From Solirubrobacterales bacterium (lineage in GTDB: Bacteria; Actinomycetota; Thermoleophilia; Solirubrobacterales; Solirubrobacteraceae): 50,462 nucleotides of DNA. Positions 16,388-23,284 of this stretch are shown here, in pieces; position 1 is the stretch's first letter, and each line of letters opens with the position of its first letter. Below the pieces are notes generated by a model. It saw only the letters and a list, made by a program, of their open reading frames with translations, was not told where the DNA came from and searched no databases. Both the position numbers and the translations under genes were made by a program. The stretch lies in NCBI GenBank assembly GCA_003132505.1, contig PKXY01000027.1, positions 1-50,462 of the forward strand, written 5' to 3'.

Positions 16388-17073
16388 CGCGGCCTGCGAG
16401 CTCGACGGTCGTTCTGGCACTGCTCCGCGCACAGCTACGGCTCGAGCTGCGCACCTTCGAGTCGCTGCCCGCGATGTGCCTCTTCAGCGTCACCGCTTTC
16501 CTGCTGTTTCACTTCGGCCTCGATGTCGACTCGCTGAGCGGCAACCTCGCGAGCGGCGTGCTGTGGGTGACGCTGCTGCTCGCCGCGCTGCTCGCGATCA
16601 ACCGCGTGTACGTTGCCGACGCCGAGCAGGGCGGCTTCGACGCATTCGTGCTCTCGCCGGCGGAGCGCAGCACGCTGCTGCTCGCAAAGATGCTGGTGCT
16701 GCTGATCTACCTCGCCGTGGTCGAGCTCGTCGCCGTGCCGGCGTTTGCGATCCTGCTACTCGAGCCGTCGCTCTGGCAGGCCCTGCCGTCGATGCTCGGC
16801 GCGCTCGTGCTCGGGAACCTCGGGATCGCCGTGATCGGCGCGTTGGTCGGCGCGCTGGCGGTCCGTACGCAAGCGCGCGACCTGCTCGGACCGCTCGTCT
16901 CGCTGCCCCTGCTCGTTCCGGTGCTGCTCGGAGTTGCGCGCTGGACCGCGCCGCTCTTCGATGCTCCGCGAGCAGGCGCCGTCGCGCTGCGGTGGCCGTT
17001 GGTGCTTGCGCTCTATGATGCGATCTTCGGGTTGATCGCCTTCGCGCTATTCGACTTCCTCTTGGAGGACTGA
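16384..17073 (+). CDS. ccmB: Heme exporter permease CcmB
   Basis: A 229-residue membrane protein with about six hydrophobic helices. The N-terminal LLRAQLRLELRTFESLPAMCLFSVTAFLLFHF and the region LASGVLWVTLLLAALLAINRVYVADAEQGGFDAFVLSP match the CcmB pattern closely. Length is normal for CcmB (about 220). It forms the transmembrane part of the CcmAB transporter. It overlaps ccmA by 4 bp and sits 4 bp before ccmC. Confidence 0.9.
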   Translation: MTRPASSTVVLALLRAQLRLELRTFESLPAMCLFSVTAFLLFHFGLDVDSLSGNLASGVLWVTLLLAALLAINRVYVADAEQGGFDAFVLSPAERSTLLLAKMLVLLIYLAVVELVAVPAFAILLLEPSLWQALPSMLGALVLGNLGIAVIGALVGALAVRTQARDLLGPLVSLPLLVPVLLGVARWTAPLFDAPRAGAVALRWPLVLALYDAIFGLIAFALFDFLLED

Positions 17074-17077
17074 TCCG

Positions 17078-17827
17078 ATGTACGGCAAGGGGCTGCGGCC
17101 GCTCTCGCTCATCACGGCAGCATCCGTCGCGCTGACGCTCGTCGCCGCTCTTTTCTGGGCGCCGAACGACGCCTACCTCGGATTCCTGCAGAAGATCTTC
17201 TACGTCCACGTGCCGCTTGCGATCCTCACGCTTTGCGGCTTCGTCGCCGCCGGGTTGATGGCGATCGCGCATCTGCGGACTCGCGATCCGCGCTGGGACA
17301 TGCGCTCCTACGTGGCGATCCACATCTCGTTGATCTTTGGCGTGACGGTCCTGATCACCGGCTCGATCTGGGCGCGCGGCGCCTGGGGCCACTGGTGGGT
17401 CTGGAACGACCCGACGCTCGTCTCGTTCCTGCTCGTGATGCTGCTCTACGCCACCTATCAGCCGCTGCGGTTCGCGATCGAGGATCCTGAGCGCCAGGCC
17501 CGCTACGCCTCGGTCTTCGCGATCACCGCCGGCGCCTTCGTTCCGATCAACTTCGCGATCGTCCGGCTCGCGCCGGCCTACGTCCATCCGCGAACGCTGA
17601 GCAACATCAGTGGCAACCTGCCCGGGCGCATGCAGGTCGTCTTCTACCTCGCACTTTTCGCCATCACGCTGCTGTGGATCACGCTGTGGCGCTTCGAGAT
17701 GACGGCAAAGCACGTCGCCGCGCAGACGCGCCGGCTGCGTGCGCTCTTGGGCGAGGAGTCCGACGAGGAGGGCCCGGTTCGCCGCAGCGCTGCGCCGTCG
17801 CTGACCCATGCCGGTAGCGTCAGCTGA
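17078..17827 (+). CDS. ccmC: Cytochrome c biogenesis protein CcmC
   Basis: A 249-residue membrane protein with six helices. The heme-handling tryptophan motif WGHWWVWND is at 103-111, and His44 in YVHVP is a candidate axial heme ligand. The second candidate His lies in the PAYVHPRTL segment near residue 174. In system I, CcmC loads heme onto CcmE. The C-terminal soluble tail of about 45 residues is charged. The family usually has D after WWVW; here it is WND. The stop overlaps the next start by one base (TGATG). Confidence 0.92.
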   Translation: MYGKGLRPLSLITAASVALTLVAALFWAPNDAYLGFLQKIFYVHVPLAILTLCGFVAAGLMAIAHLRTRDPRWDMRSYVAIHISLIFGVTVLITGSIWARGAWGHWWVWNDPTLVSFLLVMLLYATYQPLRFAIEDPERQARYASVFAITAGAFVPINFAIVRLAPAYVHPRTLSNISGNLPGRMQVVFYLALFAITLLWITLWRFEMTAKHVAAQTRRLRALLGEESDEEGPVRRSAAPSLTHAGSVS

Positions 17828-18012
17828 TGGCACCGCTGCCACTCCATACGGCCGGGCCTTACGTGGCGGGCGCCTATATCGCGTTCTTCCTGATCGTCCT
17901 GATCTACGTCGCGATCATGGCGACGAAGCTGACGCGCAGCGAGCGAACGCTGAGCGAGCTGACCGAGCAGGTGAAGCGCCGGCAGCGATCCAGCGACGAC
18001 AACGGCCGATGA
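17827..18012 (+). CDS. ccmD: CcmD-like small membrane protein
   Basis: A 61-residue protein with a single transmembrane helix (about residues 11-31: YVAGAYIAFFLIVLIYVAIMA) and a charged, helical C-terminus (TRSERTLSELTEQVKRR). Size, topology and position directly after ccmC are those of CcmD, which helps release CcmE from CcmC. Sequence conservation in CcmD is low, so the call rests on context. It overlaps hemA by 4 bp (ATGA). Confidence 0.8.
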   Translation: MAPLPLHTAGPYVAGAYIAFFLIVLIYVAIMATKLTRSERTLSELTEQVKRRQRSSDDNGR

Positions 18013-19415
18013 GCCCGGTGAGAGCCGCTGGAGGGGTCGCCGGCCCGAGTCGCGGTGAGCTGCTGTGCCTTGGCGTCTCTTACCACGCGGCGCCGGTGGC
18101 GCTGCGTGAACGCGCCGCACTGAGCGTGGCGCAGGCGGTGCGCTTCACGACTGCGCTGTGCGCCGAGCCGGACGTCCACGAGGCGGTCGTCATCTCGACC
18201 TGCAACCGGACGGAGCTGTACCTGGTTGCGGGGGATCCCGTCAAGGCGGAGGGCGCCGCGCTCGCGCAGCTCGCGAGTCACGCCGCGATCCGCCCGACAG
18301 AACTGGCGGAGCTCAGCTATTCGCCGCGCAACTGCGACGCGGCTCGCCAGCTGTTTCGCGTGACCTCGGGCCTCGACTCGATGATCCTCGGCGAGCACGA
18401 GGTGCAGGGCCAGGTCAAGCGCGCCTACGAGGCGGCGCTCAGCGCCGGCACGACAGGCCCGCTGACCAACCGCCTCTTCACGGCGGCGCTCCACGCCGGC
18501 AAGCGGGTGCGCAACGAGACCGGCCTCGCCGACAGCCATGTGAGCCTCTCCTCGGCCGCAGTCGATCTCGCGGAGTCGCTGCTCGGTGAGCTCGGCGGAC
18601 GCCACGTCGTCATCATCGGCGCCGGCGAGACCAGCGAGCTGACGGCCCAGGCGCTGGCCGAGCGGGGCGTGCGCACGGTCTTTGTCGCAAACCGTCGCGC
18701 CGACCGCGCGCGCTCGGTGGCCGAGCGTTTCGGCGGCGCGGTAGTTGGCCTGGACCATCTGCCCGATCAGCTGACGGCCGCTGACATCGTGCTCGCCTCC
18801 ACAGCTTCACCGCATCCGATCGTCGGCTACGACGAGCTGGAGCTCGTCATGCGCGAGCGCCAAGAGCGGCCGCTGCTGCTCGTCGACATCGCCGTGCCGC
18901 GCGACATCGAGCCGGCCTGCGGCGATCTCGACGGCGTCACGCTGCGCGACATCGACGACCTGCAGGCCGTGGTCGCACGAAACCTCTCGAGCCGCGCCGC
19001 CGAGGTGCCACGCGCGGAGGCCGTGATCGCCGAGGAGATCGAGCGCTTCGCCGCTTGGCTCGGCCAGCTCGACGTCCGCCCGACGATCGCGGCGCTACGC
19101 GAGCGTGGCGATCAGATCGTCGAGCAGGTCCTCGCAGACAACGCGGACCGCTGGGAGTCGGCATCCCGCGCCGACCTGGCGCGCATCGAGGCGCTGGCGC
19201 GCTCCGTCGCCGGACGGCTGCTGCACGAGCCGACGCTGCGGCTGAAGTCGCTCGAGGCTGGGCGCGGTCACGGCAGCATCGAGCTGCTGCGCGAGCTGTT
19301 CGATCTGCCCCATTCGGTGGTCGACGAGCGCGCAACGAGCGCGGACGAAACGCCAGCGCGGCCGGCGCAGGAGCGCGACAACGTGCGCCCGCTGCGACGC
19401 GGCCGCAGCGCGTGA
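18009..19415 (+). CDS. hemA: Glutamyl-tRNA reductase
   Basis: A 468-residue HemA. The catalytic cysteine is C65 in STCNRTELY, followed by the family signature LFRVTSGLDSMILGEHEVQGQVK. The NADPH-binding Rossmann domain starts at VVIIGAGETSELTAQAL. The C-terminal dimerisation helix is present. It reduces glutamyl-tRNA to glutamate-1-semialdehyde, the first step of C5-pathway heme synthesis. The ATG start at 18009 overlaps ccmD; longer in-frame starts inside ccmD are rejected because the family N-terminus (LLCLGVSYHAAPVALRE) begins soon after it. Confidence 0.95.
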   Translation: MSPVRAAGGVAGPSRGELLCLGVSYHAAPVALRERAALSVAQAVRFTTALCAEPDVHEAVVISTCNRTELYLVAGDPVKAEGAALAQLASHAAIRPTELAELSYSPRNCDAARQLFRVTSGLDSMILGEHEVQGQVKRAYEAALSAGTTGPLTNRLFTAALHAGKRVRNETGLADSHVSLSSAAVDLAESLLGELGGRHVVIIGAGETSELTAQALAERGVRTVFVANRRADRARSVAERFGGAVVGLDHLPDQLTAADIVLASTASPHPIVGYDELELVMRERQERPLLLVDIAVPRDIEPACGDLDGVTLRDIDDLQAVVARNLSSRAAEVPRAEAVIAEEIERFAAWLGQLDVRPTIAALRERGDQIVEQVLADNADRWESASRADLARIEALARSVAGRLLHEPTLRLKSLEAGRGHGSIELLRELFDLPHSVVDERATSADETPARPAQERDNVRPLRRGRSA

Positions 19416-20284
19416 GCCCAGCGGCGCTGCCGCTCAAGCTCGGCACGCGCGGAAGTCCGCTCGCGCTTGCGCAGGCGGCGCAGGTCGCCGCGGCGATCGA
19501 GGGGCCTGTGGAGCTGACGAGGATCGCGACGAGCGGCGACGGCGACCACTCGCCCGCCGAGGACAAGCGCCGCTGGGTCGACCGGATCGAGGACGCGCTG
19601 CTCGCGGGCGCGATCGATCTCGCCGTGCACTCGGCCAAGGACCTTCCGGGAGCGCTCGCCGACGGCCTGGAGATCGCTGGAGTCCCGCAGCGAGGCGACG
19701 TGCGGGACGTGCTCTGCGGCGCCGGCTCGCTCGCCGAGCTGCCACCCGGTGCGCGGGTCGGTACGAGTAGCCTCAGGCGCGCCGCGCAGCTCTGCGCGCT
19801 GCGAGAAGACATCGCGATCGTGCCGATCGCCGGCAACATCGACACGCGCCTGCGAGCGCTCGAGGAGGACGGGCTCGACGCGATAATCCTGGCGCGCGCC
19901 GGCCTCGCGCGGCTTGGACGCCCACTCGGCGCAGCGCTCGATGAGCTCGTGCCGGCGGTCGGACAGGGAGCGCTCGCGATCGAAGCGCGGTCCGGCGATG
20001 CGCGCGTCGCCACGGCAATCGCGGCACTCCGCCACGCGCCGACCGAGCGCGAGCTCCACGCCGAGCGCGCGCTCGCAAGAGCGCTCGGGGCCGGTTGTCA
20101 TACGCCGATCGGTGGACACGCGACGTCGCTTGGCGACGGCGCGCTCGAGCTGCGCGCTTTCGTCGGAGTGCTCGACGGCTCGCTCTGGGTGCGCGACAGC
20201 CTCACCGGGACGGATCCAGTGGCGCTCGGCGAGGCCGTCGCCGAGCGGCTGCGAAGCGTCGGCGTGGAGGCAATCCTGGAATGA
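19412..20284 (+). CDS. hemC: Hydroxymethylbilane synthase (porphobilinogen deaminase)
   Basis: A 290-residue HemC. The N-terminal LGTRGSPLALAQA, DLAVHSAKDLPG (69-80), VGTSSLRRAAQL (116-127) and GNIDTRLRALEE motifs are typical. The dipyrromethane-cofactor cysteine is C229 in GAGCHTPIGG. The loop after residue 45 is shorter than in many homologues. It polymerises four porphobilinogens to hydroxymethylbilane. The GTG start overlaps the hemA stop (GTGA). Confidence 0.94.
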   Translation: MSPAALPLKLGTRGSPLALAQAAQVAAAIEGPVELTRIATSGDGDHSPAEDKRRWVDRIEDALLAGAIDLAVHSAKDLPGALADGLEIAGVPQRGDVRDVLCGAGSLAELPPGARVGTSSLRRAAQLCALREDIAIVPIAGNIDTRLRALEEDGLDAIILARAGLARLGRPLGAALDELVPAVGQGALAIEARSGDARVATAIAALRHAPTERELHAERALARALGAGCHTPIGGHATSLGDGALELRAFVGVLDGSLWVRDSLTGTDPVALGEAVAERLRSVGVEAILE

Positions 20285-21771
20285 GCGCGCGGCGCGAGGG
20301 ACGCGTCTACTTCGTCGGCGCCGGGCCCGGCGATCCAGGACTGATGACGGCGCGCGCGCTCGAGCTGATTGCGAGCGCCGACGTCATTCTCTACGACCGG
20401 CTGATTCCGAGCGAAGCCCTGAGCGGCGCTCGGGCCGACGCGGAGCTTGGCTACGTGGGCAAGGAGGGCGGCGGGCAGTCGGCGGACCAGCAGGAGATCG
20501 AGACTTTGATGCTCGCCCACGCGCGCGCGGGCAGGAACGTCGTGCGACTCAAGGGAGGCGATCCGTTCGTCTTCGGCCGCGGCGGTGAGGAAGCCCTCGC
20601 GCTGCGCGCCGCGGGCATCGCCTTCGAGGTGGTGCCGGGGGTGACCGCGGGAATCGCCGCCGGAGCCTCTGCCGGCATCCCGGTGACTCATCGCGGGCTC
20701 GCGAGCGCGGTGGCGCTCGTCACCGCCCACGAGGATCCCGCCAAGGACGACCAGTCCCTCGACTGGGACGCCCTCGCAGCTTTCCCCGGAACGCTCGTCT
20801 TCTACATGGGCGTGCGGCAGCTCGAGCGACTGGCAGCGCGTCTGATCGCTGCCGGACGCTCGCCGTCCGAGCCGGTGGCGATCGTCGAGCGTGGAACGCT
20901 CCCCGAGCAGCGCACCACGCTCGCCACGCTCGCGACCCTGGCGGCGATCGCCAAGCAGCGTGAGGTGCGCCCGCCGGCGGTGACGATCGTCGGTCCGGTC
21001 ACGGCGCTGGCCGAGCAGCTCGCCTGGCGTGAGCCTCCTGTCCTGGCGGGACGCACAGTCGTGGTGACGCGGGCCCGAGCCCAGGCAAGCTCGCTCTCAG
21101 AGCGACTGCGTGCGTTGGGCGCGCGGGTCGTCGAGGCCCCGGCGATGCGAACGGTGGCGCGCGCTGTCGAGCTGCCGGCGCTCGCGGACTTCGACCTGCT
21201 GTGCCTGACGAGCGCCAACGGTGTCGAGCTGCTGTTCGAGCGGATGGGCGAACGCGGCCTGGACGCGCGCTCGCTCGCCGGCCTGCGGGTCGCCGCGATC
21301 GGGCCGGGCACGGCGGCGGCGCTGCACGACCACGGCATCAATGCGGACGTCGTGCCGGCGCGATCCGTCGCCGAGGGACTGCTCGAGGCGCTCGCGGAAA
21401 CGGAGGCGCCGCGCCGCGTGCTCGTTGCGCGAGCCGCCGACGCGCGCGACGTGCTCATCGAAGGCCTGCTCGCGCGCGGCGCGGAGGTCGAGGTGCTGGC
21501 GCTCTACGACACGATCGCCGAGCCAATCGACGCCACCGGCATGGCGGCTCTCGCAGACGCCGACTACGTCACGTTCACGTCGGCCTCAACCGTCCGCTTC
21601 CTGCTCTCGCAGGCGACACCCGGCCCGCGAACGCGGATCGTCTCGATCGGCCCGGTGACGAGCGAGGCGCTCCGCGCGCAGCAGTTCGAGCCGCATGTCG
21701 AAGCCCGGCGTCATGACATCGCGGGCCTGATCGACGCGCTCGTCGCCGACGCGGCGGGATCGCACGCGTGA
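20281..21771 (+). CDS. cobA-hemD: Fused uroporphyrinogen-III C-methyltransferase / uroporphyrinogen-III synthase
   Basis: A 496-residue two-domain enzyme. Residues 1-250 are a SUMT domain: VYFVGAGPGDPGLMT (9-23), VVRLKGGDPFVFGRGGEE (87-104), VVPGVTAGIAA and MGVRQLERLA. Residues about 256-496 are a HemD domain beginning LAGRTVVVTRARAQASSLSERL, with the YVTFTSASTVRFL strand. One chain thus makes uroporphyrinogen III and can divert it to precorrin-2 for siroheme or cobalamin. The CobA-HemD fusion is well known in Actinobacteria and Firmicutes. The ATG overlaps the hemC stop. Confidence 0.94.
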   Translation: MSARREGRVYFVGAGPGDPGLMTARALELIASADVILYDRLIPSEALSGARADAELGYVGKEGGGQSADQQEIETLMLAHARAGRNVVRLKGGDPFVFGRGGEEALALRAAGIAFEVVPGVTAGIAAGASAGIPVTHRGLASAVALVTAHEDPAKDDQSLDWDALAAFPGTLVFYMGVRQLERLAARLIAAGRSPSEPVAIVERGTLPEQRTTLATLATLAAIAKQREVRPPAVTIVGPVTALAEQLAWREPPVLAGRTVVVTRARAQASSLSERLRALGARVVEAPAMRTVARAVELPALADFDLLCLTSANGVELLFERMGERGLDARSLAGLRVAAIGPGTAAALHDHGINADVVPARSVAEGLLEALAETEAPRRVLVARAADARDVLIEGLLARGAEVEVLALYDTIAEPIDATGMAALADADYVTFTSASTVRFLLSQATPGPRTRIVSIGPVTSEALRAQQFEPHVEARRHDIAGLIDALVADAAGSHA

Positions 21772-22586
21772 GCCCGGACGCCTCCGATCGCGCCGCTCCG
21801 ATCGTCACGTTCCTCTCGGACTACGGCTACGACGACGAGTTCGTCGGCGTCTGTCATTGCGTCATCGCCCGGCGCTGCCCCGCTGCACGGATCATCGACC
21901 TCGGCCACGGTCTTGCGCACCGCGACGTCCGGGCAGGGGCACTGGCGCTTCGTGCCGCGCTGCGTTACGCGCCGGCCGGCGTGCACCTGGCGGTGGTCGA
22001 CCCGGGTGTGGGCAGCGATCGGCGGGCCCTGGCGATGCGAACGTGCGATCAGGCGCGCATTCTGGTCGGCCCCGACAACGGGCTCCTGCTGCCTGCCGCA
22101 GCAGCCTTCGGCGGCGTGAGCGACGCGGTCGACATCGCCGACTCGCCCGAGGCGCTGCGACCGATCTCGGCGACGTTCCACGGCCGCGACGTGTTCGCAC
22201 CGGTCGCAGCAGCGCTCGCCGACGGAGTGCCGATGGCGGCCGTCGGTCGGACGATCGGGCCGGAGACCCTGGTCGCGCTCGAGCTGCCGGCACCGAGCCA
22301 GGAGCGCGACGCAGTGCACGCCCATGTACTGTCGATCGACGGCTTTGGCAATGTCGCGCTCGACGTCGAGCCCGCCACCGTGACCGGCGCCGCCAGCCTG
22401 CTGCTCGAGGTCGGTGGCGGACAGAGCGCCGCGCTGCTGGGGCACACGTTCGCCGACGTGCCGCCGGGCGAGCTCGTCGCCTACACCGACTCGCGCGGCT
22501 GCCTCGCGCTCGCGGTCAACTGCGGCTCTGCCGCAGCTCGCCTGGGCGTCGGGGTCGATGACGAGCTCGTGCTGCGGGCCCGATGA
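21768..22586 (+). CDS. SAM hydroxide adenosyltransferase (DUF62 family)
   Basis: A 272-residue member of the fluorinase/chlorinase/SAM-hydrolase family. Motifs are IVTFLSDYGYDDEFVGVCHCVI with the substrate Asp, VHLAVVDPGVGSDRRALAM, LVGPDNGLLLPAA, TFHGRDVFAPVAA and SIDGFGNVALDV. The halogenase-specific insertion is not seen, so hydrolysis of SAM to adenosine and methionine is expected. Its GTG overlaps the cobA-hemD stop. The role of the SAM hydrolase beside a SAM-dependent methyltransferase is not established. Confidence 0.9.
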   Translation: MSPDASDRAAPIVTFLSDYGYDDEFVGVCHCVIARRCPAARIIDLGHGLAHRDVRAGALALRAALRYAPAGVHLAVVDPGVGSDRRALAMRTCDQARILVGPDNGLLLPAAAAFGGVSDAVDIADSPEALRPISATFHGRDVFAPVAAALADGVPMAAVGRTIGPETLVALELPAPSQERDAVHAHVLSIDGFGNVALDVEPATVTGAASLLLEVGGGQSAALLGHTFADVPPGELVAYTDSRGCLALAVNCGSAAARLGVGVDDELVLRAR

Positions 22587-23275
22587 AGTTCGGCTCGCCA
22601 CGCATCCACCACCGGCGGACCGGATCGACCAACGCGCAGGCGCGTACGCTCGCCCACGCAGGCGCCCCGCACGGCACGCTCGTCACCGCGGCCGAGCAGA
22701 CGGCCGGACGCGGCCGCGAAGGCCGGCGCTGGCTGGCACCGCCAGGCAGCGCCCTGCTCTGCTCGCTCGTCCTGCGCGACGTTCCGTCGCTCCTATCACT
22801 GCGCGCCGGCGTCGCAGTCGCCGGCGCGCTTGGCGCGGACGCACTGCTCAAGTGGCCCAACGACGTTCTGATCGACGGACGCAAGGTCAGCGGGATCCTC
22901 GTCGAGTCCCGCCCGCGCGAGGCCTGGGCGGTGCTCGGAATCGGCATCAACGTCGCGGTCTCGCTCGCCGAGCTGCCGGAGGAGCTGCGCGAGACCGCGG
23001 GCACCCTGGGACTGGACGTCAGCGCCATCGAGCCGCTGCTCGAGCGACTGCTGGAGACCCTCGATGGCTGGCTCGGACGCCCGCAGCGGGAGGTTCGCAG
23101 CGCGTGGCAGAGCCGCGACGCCCTGGCGGGCGCGCGGGTGGCTTGGGACGGCGGCGAGGGAATCGCGCGTGGTGTCGACGAGGAGGGTCGGCTGCTCGTC
23201 GACACCGGCGACAGAGTGCAGGCATTGAACGCCGGCGAAGTGCGTCTGAAATCGCCGCCGGCCACGAGCGCGTAG
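22583..23275 (+). CDS. birA: Biotin--[acetyl-CoA-carboxylase] ligase
   Basis: A 230-residue group I BirA without an N-terminal HTH, so it is a ligase only. The start reads RTGSTNAQA (biotin pocket), then AEQTAGRGREGRRW (GRGR-type ATP/biotin loop), LLKWPNDVLIDGRKVSGILVE (catalytic Lys) and a short C-terminal SH3-like domain. It is the last gene of the ccm-hem operon, overlapping the SAM hydrolase by 4 bp. It ends only 9 bp from the convergent helicase stop. Confidence 0.93.
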   Translation: MKFGSPRIHHRRTGSTNAQARTLAHAGAPHGTLVTAAEQTAGRGREGRRWLAPPGSALLCSLVLRDVPSLLSLRAGVAVAGALGADALLKWPNDVLIDGRKVSGILVESRPREAWAVLGIGINVAVSLAELPEELRETAGTLGLDVSAIEPLLERLLETLDGWLGRPQREVRSAWQSRDALAGARVAWDGGEGIARGVDEEGRLLVDTGDRVQALNAGEVRLKSPPATSA

Positions 23276-23284
23276 CGGTAGCGA

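Noticed and set aside
16598-17842. 414-codon minus-strand frame opposite ccmB/ccmC
   Set aside because: Low-complexity Arg-rich product; ccmB and ccmC are clear on the plus strand.
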